A stretch of DNA of 64,000 nucleotides from an uncultured Pseudoruegeria sp. GTDB lineage: Bacteria; Pseudomonadota; Alphaproteobacteria; Rhodobacterales; Rhodobacteraceae. The notes under the pieces were generated by a model. It was not told the origin of the DNA. It worked only from the letters and a program-made list of their open reading frames with translations, and made no database searches. Made by a program: the position numbers and the translations under genes. The first letter of the stretch is position 1; the number at the start of each line of letters is the position of its first letter. Of the stretch, positions 25,708 to 34,057 are shown piece by piece. The stretch lies in assembly GCA_947498155.1 (NCBI GenBank), contig CANMJD010000004.1, forward strand, positions 149,190-213,189, given 5' to 3'.

Positions 25708-27177
25708 TTATGCCCAGTTCAGATACAGGCTCTGCTTGCGCAGATACCCATCGAATCCGTATTTCCCGTCTTCGCCGCCAAGGCCGGATTGGCACCAACC
25801 ATTGTGAAAGGCGTGAACCTGTTCGCCATTGGCGCGATTGATGTAGATTTCACCAAAATTCAGCGCATAAGGCGTTTGCAGGATACGACGGTGATTTTCG
25901 GTGAAGACATAGGCGGAAAGGCCAAAATCAGTGTCATTGGCCAGCGCAAGCGCATGGTCGAAATCATTGACGCGAATGGCTGGAACCACAGGGCCAAAAA
26001 CCTCGTTGCGCACGACGGTGGAGTCGTTGTCTTTGACTTCCAGAACCGTTGGCGCGATCCAGTGCCCTTTGGTATATTCGCCATCCGTCAAGGGCCCGCC
26101 CTCCAGCAGAACTTCGGCGCCTTCGGAGACAGCGGCGCGGACTAGCGAAGCGACTTTGTCGACCTCGGGACCGCTAACCTTGGGGCCCATATCCGGGCTT
26201 TGCATCGGGTCACCGATTTTTAGCGCGGCTGCTTTTGCAACGAATTTGTCAAGGAATTCATCCGCAATATCCTTGTGCAGATACATGCGTTCGTTACAGG
26301 TACAAATCTGGCCACAGTTGGTAAAACGCGCCGTGATGGCGGCAGCCACAGCCTTGTCGATATCTGCATCTTCGAGCACGATGAATGGTGCTTTGCCACC
26401 CAACTCCAGCCGCAGAACTTTCATCCCTGCCGCACCGGCTTTGAAAATCTCTTGTCCGGCACGGTTGCTGCCGGTCATGGTGATCATCGCGGTCCCAGGG
26501 TGCTCTACTAGAGCCTGCCCGACAACTGGACCACGGCCCGTCACCACATTAAACAAACCCGCCGGAATGCCAGCTGCTTCGGCCAAGGATGCGATAAAAA
26601 GCCCCGATAGCGGAGTGATTTCATGGGCGAGAAGCACAAACCCGTTGCCCGCCACCAAAGCGGGGCCAAGCTTGCGCGTTGCCAAGGCCGCCGGATAGTT
26701 CCACGCGGTTAGGCCAACAACAACGCCATAAGGATGGCGGCGGATGTGGATTTCTTCGTCTACATTATCAGAGACCAGAATATCGCCTTCGATGCGGCGG
26801 GCATTGTCGGCAGCATGGAACAGGAATTCAGCCGTTGCGCCGACCTCACCCCGTGCCTGATCCAGCGGTTTGCCTTGCTCGGCGGTGATCAACTGCGCCA
26901 GTTCTTCGGTGCGGGCGACGATCAACTCTCCGAGCTTACGCACAATCCGGCCACGCTGCACCGCCGGCACCTTTGCCCATGCGGGTTGCGCGATTTTGGC
27001 GGCTTCAACCGCTGCGGCTGCGTCGTCAACACCGCCCAATGGCGTGGTTGCAATGATTTGCTCATTCGCAGGGTTCTCGACTTCAATAACGTCGCTTCCC
27101 GCGCCAGCGGTCCACTGCCCGTTGATGTACATCTGTGCTTTCAGCACGGTACCGGATTGAATATTGAAATCTTTCAC
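25708..27177 (-). CDS. AldA-like aldehyde dehydrogenase, possible 3,6-anhydro-L-galactose dehydrogenase
   Basis: 489 residues with the chosen GTG start at 27177, which has GAGG 5 bases upstream; an ATG 15 codons later (MYINGQW) is possible and the frame is open to 27306. The fold is the NAD(P)-dependent ALDH type: general base Glu in LELGGKAP, catalytic Cys in NCGQICTCNER, and the C-terminal FGEIYINRANGEQVHAFHNG like E. coli lactaldehyde dehydrogenase AldA. The coenzyme-binding K-P-S-E motif is changed to L-A-H-E (VLLAHEITP). As first gene of the operon with a cycloisomerase, oxidation of anhydrogalactose to its acid is a good hypothesis; another hydroxyaldehyde is possible. Confidence 0.8.
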   Translation of the reverse strand: MKDFNIQSGTVLKAQMYINGQWTAGAGSDVIEVENPANEQIIATTPLGGVDDAAAAVEAAKIAQPAWAKVPAVQRGRIVRKLGELIVARTEELAQLITAEQGKPLDQARGEVGATAEFLFHAADNARRIEGDILVSDNVDEEIHIRRHPYGVVVGLTAWNYPAALATRKLGPALVAGNGFVLLAHEITPLSGLFIASLAEAAGIPAGLFNVVTGRGPVVGQALVEHPGTAMITMTGSNRAGQEIFKAGAAGMKVLRLELGGKAPFIVLEDADIDKAVAAAITARFTNCGQICTCNERMYLHKDIADEFLDKFVAKAAALKIGDPMQSPDMGPKVSGPEVDKVASLVRAAVSEGAEVLLEGGPLTDGEYTKGHWIAPTVLEVKDNDSTVVRNEVFGPVVPAIRVNDFDHALALANDTDFGLSAYVFTENHRRILQTPYALNFGEIYINRANGEQVHAFHNGWCQSGLGGEDGKYGFDGYLRKQSLYLNWA

Positions 27178-27186
27178 GATCACCTC

Positions 27187-27201
27187 TTTGGTCGTACCAA
27201 A
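27187..27201. promoter_or_regulatory. FadR-subfamily GntR operator candidate
   Basis: TTTGGTCGTACCAAA is a perfect inverted repeat (TTTGGT, 3-base centre, ACCAAA) fitting the TGGT-N3-ACCA form bound by FadR-subfamily GntR proteins. It lies 10 bases upstream of the dehydrogenase start, where binding would block expression. A FadR-type gene lies nearby at 29152. Confidence 0.5.
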
Positions 27202-27234
27202 CTTTCTGAAGTTGTTGACCATACCGATATAATA

Positions 27235-27270
27235 GTCAACATATTTTTCAATTTTCCCAAATATGTTGAC
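27235..27270. repeat. Perfect 12-bp inverted repeat in the divergent promoter region
   Basis: GTCAACATATTT (27235-27246) and AAATATGTTGAC (27259-27270), spacer 12 bases. It stands about midway between the dehydrogenase and GMC oxidoreductase genes. Such a long perfect palindrome is most likely a protein-binding site or overlaps the promoters; TTGAC within the right arm could serve as a -35 for the plus strand. Confidence 0.55.
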
Positions 27271-27271
27271 T

Positions 27272-27303
27272 TTTGGTGCTATTTGCAAAATCTTTGGTGC
27301 TAT
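27272..27303. repeat. Two direct repeats of TTTGGTGCTAT
   Basis: TTTGGTGCTAT occurs at 27272-27282 and again at 27293-27303, 21 bases start to start, that is two helical turns. Each begins with the TTTGGT half-site that is also found in the palindrome at 27187. This phasing suggests cooperative binding of a regulator on one face of the DNA. Confidence 0.5.
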
Positions 27304-27427
27304 CATAATTGGAGTGCCCTACCAATAGGCACACCGTCGCAAAGCGGCGATTCGCGGGGAAGCCACTGCCATACGCAAACTGGGCAAAGGCAATTTCCGT
27401 GCTTTGAATTTCTGGAGGAAGAACCCC

Positions 27428-29050
27428 ATGACAACAGAGTATGACTTCATCGTTGCCGGAGGTGGCGCAGCGGGCTGTGTCGCTGCAGCGCGTCTGGTAA
27501 CCGATGGCGGTTACAGAGTCCTTTTGCTGGAAGCGGGCTATTCCAACAAACACCCTCTCCTCGATATGCCGCCGGGCATTTTCAAAATGATCAACGGTAC
27601 AAAATTCATGCGCTACCATAAAACGGTAGAGCAGGAGCATTTGGGCGGGCGTGTGCATGATATCCCGCAGGGGCACGTATTGGGCGGCGGATCTTCGGTT
27701 AATGCGCAGGTTTATATGCGGGGCCGACCCTCGGACTATAACGCCTGGCATGAAGAGCTGCGCGGCAGCAATGACGGTGTCGATTGGGACTGGCCTGCGG
27801 TGCTGCCGCATTTTCGAGGTATGGAAGATAACAACCGACTGCAGAATGATCTGCATGGCACCGGTGGACCGCTTCTGGTGTCTGATCCGGGCCATATCGA
27901 CGGGTTGTCGCGGCTGTTTGTGCAGGCCGTACAAGGATTGGGAGAGCCGTTTTCACCAGATTTTAACGGTACGGCCCAGCGCGGTGTCGGCTTTTATCAA
28001 TTCATGAACCGCCACGGTCGTCGGTCCTCTTCGGCCTATGCCTATATTGAACCGATCAAAGATGACCCGAGATTGACCGTGCGACTTCAAGCCGAAGTGC
28101 AGGAAATCATTCTGGAAAATAACGTGGCAGTTGGCGTCCGTTATTGCGATAAATCCGGTGATCTGCAAACCGCACGGTGCAGCGGCGAAGTGATCCTCTC
28201 GGCGGGGTCTTTGATTACCCCAAAACTATTAATGCAGTCCGGTATCGGCCCCGCGGACCATCTTGCTGAAGTTGGAATCCCTTGCCTGGTAGATCTGAAG
28301 GGCGTCGGCGAAAATCTTGTTGACCATCCTGAGGTTCCCATCACAGCCCGCGTCAAAGGCAAGGGCGGCTATTATAAACAAGGCGACGGTTGGCGGATGC
28401 TGCGCAATGGCTTGCAGTTCAAACTGTTTGGCAGTGGCCCGGTCACTTCGGCCGGTGTAGAGGCCGGTGCCTTTGTGAACCCCACTGATCCCAAGGCCGA
28501 TCCGACAATTCAGGCTTTTTGCGTGCCCATAGTCTATGTTGACCGCGACACCCGCCATCTGGTGGACGACGGCTACGGGCTGACGGTCACCACGGTGGTC
28601 GTAAAACCGAAATCGCGCGGGACAGTCCGGCTGGCGTCCGCCAACCCCAAAGACATGCCGCTGGTGTCTCCGAATTTATTGAAAGACAAAGCCGACATGG
28701 ATGCGATGGTCGAGGGGCAGAAGTTCTTTTTGCGTGCCTTCGAAACCAACCCGCTGGCCGATCAAGTCGATAAAGTCATGCTGCCCGAACCCGGAAAACG
28801 CAGCGATGATGACCTACGCGCCTATTGCCGCCGATTTGTTAAGACCAACTACCATCCGGCAGGCACGGCCAGAATGGGCAAAGACGGCGACCCGATGGCA
28901 GTGCTTGATCCACGGCTACGCGTGCGCGGCGTTGAAAACCTGCGGATCTGCGATCTGTCGGCTATGCCCGATATCAACGCAGGTAATACCCAAGCCCCTG
29001 CGATGATGCTGGGAGATCGCTGCGCCGATATGATTTTGGGCCGCATTTAA
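27428..29050 (+). CDS. GMC family FAD-dependent oxidoreductase (choline dehydrogenase-like)
   Basis: 540 residues. The FAD-binding motif DFIVAGGGAAGCVAAARL is at the N-terminus, GMC signature 1 in GHVLGGGSSVNAQVYMRG near 83, signature 2 in GSLITPKLLMQSGIGP near 265, and the catalytic His in TNYHPAGTARMG with NTQAPAMMLG near 520. It oxidises an alcohol with transfer of electrons to a quinone or oxygen; the substrate is unknown. It is divergent from the dehydrogenase operon and probably co-regulated through the shared 250-base region. The ATG at 27428 follows GGAGGAA. Confidence 0.88.
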   Translation: MTTEYDFIVAGGGAAGCVAAARLVTDGGYRVLLLEAGYSNKHPLLDMPPGIFKMINGTKFMRYHKTVEQEHLGGRVHDIPQGHVLGGGSSVNAQVYMRGRPSDYNAWHEELRGSNDGVDWDWPAVLPHFRGMEDNNRLQNDLHGTGGPLLVSDPGHIDGLSRLFVQAVQGLGEPFSPDFNGTAQRGVGFYQFMNRHGRRSSSAYAYIEPIKDDPRLTVRLQAEVQEIILENNVAVGVRYCDKSGDLQTARCSGEVILSAGSLITPKLLMQSGIGPADHLAEVGIPCLVDLKGVGENLVDHPEVPITARVKGKGGYYKQGDGWRMLRNGLQFKLFGSGPVTSAGVEAGAFVNPTDPKADPTIQAFCVPIVYVDRDTRHLVDDGYGLTVTTVVVKPKSRGTVRLASANPKDMPLVSPNLLKDKADMDAMVEGQKFFLRAFETNPLADQVDKVMLPEPGKRSDDDLRAYCRRFVKTNYHPAGTARMGKDGDPMAVLDPRLRVRGVENLRICDLSAMPDINAGNTQAPAMMLGDRCADMILGRI

Positions 29051-29151
29051 GGCGTTTTCGTCGTCGGAATTTACTCTGTCGATGGAAGTGTTTAGACACA
29101 CCTTAGGGGGCAGGCCACGTGTCTGTCCTGTGATACGGAAAGGACATCATA

Positions 29152-29859
29152 GTGCTGGGTCAGGAAGACAAAGGACGGGCCGCCGATCTTGTTGTGCATA
29201 AGCTGGCACAAAAAATCCAAACTGGAGAACTTGCGGACGGCAATCCCCTGCCCTCTGAACGCACAATGATGGAAGAATTCGGCACTAGTCGGACTGTGAT
29301 CCGCGAAGCCGTGGTGGCGTTGTCGAATAAAGGGCTGATCGAGGCCCGCCCACGCCACCGACCCGTTGTGCGCAAGCCGGGATATGATGCAGCCTTTGGG
29401 GCGCTTGAGAGTATTGTTGACCATCTGTTGAATGAGCCTGGCGGCGTAAGGAACCTTTTTGACACCCGTATCCTTATAGAGGCCGCTTTGGTGCGCGAAG
29501 CCGCGAAAAACGCCAATAAGGACGACATAGCGGCGCTGAAACAGGCTCTGGCACTGAACGAGGCCGCAATCCACGACAGCGAAGCCTTTTATGAGACCGA
29601 CATCGGGTTTCACCGCGTGCTGTATAATATCCCGCGCAATCCGGTACTCCCTGCGATCAACAAGGCCTATACGACGTGGCTTGCGCCCCAATGGTCGCAA
29701 ATGCCCCGCCTGCCAGAGCGCAACCGCAGCAACTATGAGGCCCATTGCGACATCTATGAAGCCGTTCTAATGCGCGACCCTGACGCCGCCGAAGAGGCTT
29801 TGCGCACGCATTTGCAGAACGCATGGCGGCAGGTGCGCGAAACCTTCGGGGAGCTATAG
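29152..29859 (+). CDS. FadR-subfamily GntR transcriptional regulator
   Basis: 235 residues. N-terminal winged helix (LPSERTMMEEFGTSRTVIREAVVALSNKGLIEARPRHRPVV) and C-terminal FCD effector domain with metal-ligand-type residues (DTDIGFHRVLYNIPRNP, HCDIYEAVLMRD). It starts with GTG behind AAAGGACATCATA. It probably controls the divergent dehydrogenase/GMC promoters, where TTTGGT half-sites are found, in response to a sugar acid. Confidence 0.88.
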   Translation: MLGQEDKGRAADLVVHKLAQKIQTGELADGNPLPSERTMMEEFGTSRTVIREAVVALSNKGLIEARPRHRPVVRKPGYDAAFGALESIVDHLLNEPGGVRNLFDTRILIEAALVREAAKNANKDDIAALKQALALNEAAIHDSEAFYETDIGFHRVLYNIPRNPVLPAINKAYTTWLAPQWSQMPRLPERNRSNYEAHCDIYEAVLMRDPDAAEEALRTHLQNAWRQVRETFGEL

Positions 29860-29915
29860 TTTACACACGGCGTCCCTTCGGGCACCAAGTGGATCGGATT
29901 TAGGTCTGGTGATTG

Positions 29916-31412
29916 TCAGGTTTGCCTGCTGTGCCGCACGGCCTTCACACCGGAAACCACAATCGCCAGAATGCTGACAAAGGTGGCAAGAGCCAGAACC
30001 GCGCTGACCGGTCGGGTCAGGAACGGCTCCAGCGAGCCTTCGGACAGGATCAGCCCGCGCCGCAGGCTTTTGTCGAGGATTTCCCCCAACACCAGCCCCA
30101 GCACCAAGGGCGCCATCGGATAATTCATTTGCCGCAGGATGAAACCGACTGTGCCAAACCCCAGCATGACCCACACGTCAAAGGGTCGCGAAGCAATGGC
30201 GAAAGCGCCAACCACGCAGAGCACAAAGATAATCGGCAGCAGACGTTCACGCGGGATGCGCAGCACCATCAGCAAGGGGCTGGTCAGCAGGATACCGATG
30301 ACGGTCATCGCCAGTGCCGCCAGAACAATTGCCGCGACAACTCCGTAAACCATTCCGGCGCTTTGGATCATGATCAGCGGGCCGGGCTGGATGCCATGGA
30401 TCACCATCGCCGCCAACAACACCGCCGAGGGGGCAGACCCCGGAATGCCAAGGGTCAGCACCGGAATAATTGCACCGGGTACAGCCGCCGAATTACCGGT
30501 TTCCGCCGCGATCAACCCTTCCTTGGAACCTTTGCCGAACTGGTCCTTTTCCTTGCTGAACCGTTTGGCCACCGCATAGGACACCCAGGCGCCGATATCC
30601 TCGCCGACACCGGGCATCAGCCCCATCAGCGTGCCCGCGACACCAGAACGCCCAATGGTCGGCGAATAGCGCAGCAACTCGCCCGCACGCGGTAGGATAC
30701 GGCCTTTATTCTCGGCAATCATCGGAGTTTTACTGCCGGTGATATTGGACAGGATTTCCGCCAGCCCGAAAGCCCCAACCATCGCCGGGATCAAGCTAAT
30801 TCCGCCGCTTAGCGGTTTATAGTCAAAGGTATAGCGTGCAAAGGCAAAAACCTGTTCCTGCCCGACCATGGCCAGTATCAGTCCGAGAAACCCCGCGATC
30901 CAGCCTTTGAGTGGATCATCCATCGACGTCAGCCGCCCCGAGATAACCACACCAAACAGGGCCAGCCAGAAAAATTCAAAGGACCCGAATTTCAACGCAT
31001 AGCTTGCCAGAATCGGGGCCGTAAAAACCAGCAGCAAAACCCCTGCCAGCGTGCCAAACAAAGAGCCGACCGTGGCCAGCCCTAGGGCCTCGCGGGCGCG
31101 GGATTGGCGGGCCAGCGGATAACCGTCCAGCGTTGTGGCCGCACTGGCCGGTGTGCCGGGCATGTTCAGGATAATCGCCGTCCGGCTACCGCCGTAGATA
31201 GAGCCAACATACATGCCCAAAAGGGCGGTAATGGCAGTGGTGCTTTCCATCTGGAATGTCAGCGTGGTCAGCAAGGCCAGTCCCATGGTGGCAGTCAGAC
31301 CGGGCATCATACCAATGACAACACCCAAGAGCGTCGCCCAAAGCGTGACGATCAATTGGTCGGGGGAAAGGGCGTTGGCAAAGGCCGTCAGGATGAGGTT
31401 CAGATCAGGCAT
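29916..31412 (-). CDS. Tripartite tricarboxylate transporter, large permease TctA family
   Basis: 498 residues with about 11-12 membrane segments. Conserved TctA blocks: GVVIGMMPGLTATMGLALL near 30, MYVGSIYGGSRTAIILNMPGTPASAAT near 78, and GVGEDIGAWVSYAVAKRFSK near 270. Forms the transport channel of a secondary, binding-protein-dependent importer with TctB and TctC. Last gene of the hexuronate operon; uronates are the likely cargo rather than citrate. Confidence 0.93.
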   Translation of the reverse strand: MPDLNLILTAFANALSPDQLIVTLWATLLGVVIGMMPGLTATMGLALLTTLTFQMESTTAITALLGMYVGSIYGGSRTAIILNMPGTPASAATTLDGYPLARQSRAREALGLATVGSLFGTLAGVLLLVFTAPILASYALKFGSFEFFWLALFGVVISGRLTSMDDPLKGWIAGFLGLILAMVGQEQVFAFARYTFDYKPLSGGISLIPAMVGAFGLAEILSNITGSKTPMIAENKGRILPRAGELLRYSPTIGRSGVAGTLMGLMPGVGEDIGAWVSYAVAKRFSKEKDQFGKGSKEGLIAAETGNSAAVPGAIIPVLTLGIPGSAPSAVLLAAMVIHGIQPGPLIMIQSAGMVYGVVAAIVLAALAMTVIGILLTSPLLMVLRIPRERLLPIIFVLCVVGAFAIASRPFDVWVMLGFGTVGFILRQMNYPMAPLVLGLVLGEILDKSLRRGLILSEGSLEPFLTRPVSAVLALATFVSILAIVVSGVKAVRHSRQT

Positions 31413-31419
31413 ATCAACC

Positions 31420-31932
31420 TCAGGGCAACTGAATAAGGAACAGGGTTTGAAAGACGTAGCGTGTCGCAAAGCTGACCAAGAGCGCCAGCGCCGTGGCGAT
31501 CATCAAAATCCTCGGTCTATTGATCGTTTCGCGAGGTTTGTCCGCCGGGATCAGGATCAATTCAAAGGTGCAGATAAAGGCAAAGACAAAAGCAAAGGTC
31601 GCGATCAGATAGGGTACCGTGCCGAACAGGATAGCCCCATAGCCCAGTGTCAAACCCAGCGCCGCCAAGGCGCGTTTGCGCGTAATCGCCGCGCCCATGA
31701 CCTCGTTCCAGAAACTGAAGTCTTTTCCCGCGGTTCCGGCTGGACGAAAAATAAGGATCACCCCGCACATCGCCAGCGCGACCCCCAAAAGGCCGGGCGT
31801 GAAACCGGGCGTTTCATAGAGTGCGGCACCCCGTTCTGTGTAGCGCGGCATTTGCAGGGCACCCAATAGAACCAGCCCCCCCAGAAGGGTGAAGAACAGG
31901 CCCGACAGGCGATCCAGAATAAGATTGCTCAT
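31420..31932 (-). CDS. Tripartite tricarboxylate transporter, small permease TctB family
   Basis: 170 residues with four predicted membrane segments (about 10-30, 48-64, 90-125 and 142-160), the TctB fold. It starts directly at the hydrophobic region with MSNLILDRLSG; the frame open to 31974 upstream shows no homology. It is followed 7 bases later by TctA and preceded by the TctC gene. Confidence 0.88.
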   Translation of the reverse strand: MSNLILDRLSGLFFTLLGGLVLLGALQMPRYTERGAALYETPGFTPGLLGVALAMCGVILIFRPAGTAGKDFSFWNEVMGAAITRKRALAALGLTLGYGAILFGTVPYLIATFAFVFAFICTFELILIPADKPRETINRPRILMIATALALLVSFATRYVFQTLFLIQLP

Positions 31933-31998
31933 AGTTTTAACGATGTCTTTGGGGAAAGGTAGAGGGGCCACCAAATTGCAGCGGCCCCAACTGTTTGA

Positions 31999-32985
31999 TT
32001 ATGGGCGTGGAATACCCAAGGACTCCGGGTCCGCAGAGGACTGACCGCCGTCGTGCAGCAGCCAAGCGTTGGCTTGGATCGAAGGCCAAACGCGGGCTTG
32101 GGCATCATCGCCGCCATGGACGGTCATGATCGAACCACGACCGGAGGTGTATTCTGCCAAAGCGTCGGAATTGGCCAGATCAGCCCATGCCGCACCCATT
32201 TTCTCTTTGACTTCGGCAGGCACATCACCCGGCATGAAGATGCCAAAGTAGATCGGCGCAACAGGGAAGTCAGTCAGTTCAGAAGTGACCGAGGCGATAG
32301 AACCGACACCGGGAACCTCGACATTGGCGTCCGAAATGATCGCGATGGGTTTCAGCTGACCCGCCCGCAACATGTCGATCTGCTCAGAGATTAGCTGCGT
32401 TGTGGCATTGGTTTCGCCCGAGACGGTCGACAGTACCGCCGCAGACCCGCCATCATAAGAGGCATGGGTGTAGCTACCGCCAACCGCGCTGGACAGCGCT
32501 TCGATGGTCGAATGACCGGCAGAGTTAACGCCGGAAGTGCCGACTTTCAGACCACCGGCTTTCAGCGCTTCAAGAAAACCCGCCAAATCTTCGATCTCGG
32601 AATTGGCCGAGACGCTGATCACGCTGGCGAGGGCCGAATTCAGATACAGATCCCAATCCTTGATCGAGGTATCCATTTTGCCGGTCACCGCATAGGTGCC
32701 CAGATCTTTGGCCGCACCTGCGGTCCATGTATAGCCGTCATGGGGCGCATCCCATGCCGCCTGCGAACCGAGCGAGCCGGACGCGCCGGGCTGGTTGACG
32801 ACAACAACGCTCTGGCCCAAGGCCCCTTCGAGTTCTGCGGCAACAACACGGGTTACTTGGTCGGTGGCCCCGCCTGCCCCCCAAGGTACGATCAGCTGGA
32901 TCGGCTTTTCAGGCCAGTCGGCCAAAGCCGGAGTCGCAAGGGCAACACTTGCAAGTGCGCCGGTGATAAATGTTTTCAGTTTCAT
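31999..32985 (-). CDS. Tripartite tricarboxylate transporter substrate-binding protein (TctC/Bug)
   Basis: 328 residues. Signal peptide 1-22 (ALATPALA-D), then the Bug-type periplasmic binding protein: WPEKPIQLIVPWGAGGATDQVTR and GQSVVVVNQPGASGSLGSQAA are canonical. It catches an anionic ligand, likely a hexuronate, for the TctAB permease downstream. AGGGAGGAAATC precedes the ATG at 32985; the frame is open upstream but without a ribosome-binding site. Confidence 0.92.
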   Translation of the reverse strand: MKLKTFITGALASVALATPALADWPEKPIQLIVPWGAGGATDQVTRVVAAELEGALGQSVVVVNQPGASGSLGSQAAWDAPHDGYTWTAGAAKDLGTYAVTGKMDTSIKDWDLYLNSALASVISVSANSEIEDLAGFLEALKAGGLKVGTSGVNSAGHSTIEALSSAVGGSYTHASYDGGSAAVLSTVSGETNATTQLISEQIDMLRAGQLKPIAIISDANVEVPGVGSIASVTSELTDFPVAPIYFGIFMPGDVPAEVKEKMGAAWADLANSDALAEYTSGRGSIMTVHGGDDAQARVWPSIQANAWLLHDGGQSSADPESLGIPRP

Positions 32986-33022
32986 GATTTCCTCCCTCTG
33001 GAAATATTGGTTTTTGGTTAAT

Positions 33023-34057
33023 CTACGCTGTGGTTTCGCCCGCAAGCGTCCCCAGTCGTTCTGCTTTTTGTTGCGCCTCAATCGCCAGCCGCATCACGCG
33101 CAAGGTGTGGCGCTGCGGGCAGGCTGTTTCAGTTCGATTTTTGACGTCCTCCTTCAAGCGCGCGAAATAGGGCGTGCCTGCCTCCCTGGCGTCAAATCGG
33201 GTGTTTTCTGTGCCGTTCACCAAAAACACGTGATCCGTGCCTAGCCCGCCGCCAATATCCATATATTTGCGCAGCTCGATAAAGCCTTCGGTGCCCAGAA
33301 TGGTCAGTCGCCCGTCGCCCCAATTGGGCGCGGCATCCGGCGTGTACCAATCCAGCCGCACATAACCCTGCGCGGTAGCGGAGCTCAGGTTCATTTCGCC
33401 AAAATCCTGAAATTCAGGATGATCGGGGTTGTTGAAATTACCTACCGTCGCGCGGGTGATCTCTGCATCCTCGGAACCGGTGAAATGCAAAAACTGGTCG
33501 ATCTGATGGGTGCCGATGTCCCCCAAAATGCCGCCGTATTCTGCCGGATGCCAAAACCAGTCGGGGCGCATTTGCGCGTTCAGACGGTGTGGGCCGACAG
33601 AAAGCGTGTGCACGACTTTGCCGATACGCCCCTCAGCGATCAGCTGTTCTGCTTTGGTGACCGAGGGCACTTCAAACCGTTCAGAGAAATTAACACTCCA
33701 GATCCGGCCAGTTTCGGCAATGCAGGCCTCTATCGCGTCAAGTTCCGCATCGGTCAGGCAACCGGGCTTGTCCAGCATCACGTCTTTGCCGTGTTGCATG
33801 GCCCTGATCGACAGGCGCGCCCGATCTTTGGGGGCGGCGGCGATCAGGACCAGCGCGATGGTGTCATCTTCGAGGATTTCAGCAAGATCAGCCACTTGCG
33901 GCACATCTGGAAACCGTTTTCGGTAGCCCGCGGCGGGTTGCGGCTCCGCCTCGGTCCAATAGGCGGCAAGGGTGCATCCAGCGGCAATCATACCTTCGGA
34001 CATGCCATAAATGTGGCGGTGATCCAGTCCAATCGCGGCAAATTTCAAGTCGGTCAT
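33023..34057 (-). CDS. Gfo/Idh/MocA family oxidoreductase
   Basis: 344 residues. N-terminal Rossmann fold (FAAIGLDHRHIYGM replaces the usual GxGxxG) with the catalytic Lys in VMLDKPGCL near 95 (DKP rather than EKP), and the C-terminal GFO_IDH_MocA domain with DIGTHQIDQFLHF near 175-187, His possibly catalytic. Substrate unknown; its place after uxaC-uxuA-uxuB suggests an unusual uronate, uronate epimer or inositol-like compound. It overlaps its paralogue by one base. Confidence 0.85.
   Translation of the reverse strand: MTDLKFAAIGLDHRHIYGMSEGMIAAGCTLAAYWTEAEPQPAAGYRKRFPDVPQVADLAEILEDDTIALVLIAAAPKDRARLSIRAMQHGKDVMLDKPGCLTDAELDAIEACIAETGRIWSVNFSERFEVPSVTKAEQLIAEGRIGKVVHTLSVGPHRLNAQMRPDWFWHPAEYGGILGDIGTHQIDQFLHFTGSEDAEITRATVGNFNNPDHPEFQDFGEMNLSSATAQGYVRLDWYTPDAAPNWGDGRLTILGTEGFIELRKYMDIGGGLGTDHVFLVNGTENTRFDAREAGTPYFARLKEDVKNRTETACPQRHTLRVMRLAIEAQQKAERLGTLAGETTA

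Noticed and set aside
29070-29150. GTGTTTAGACAC and related short repeats upstream of the FadR-type gene
   Set aside because: The match is short and does not resemble the TTTGGT sites near the likely target promoters.
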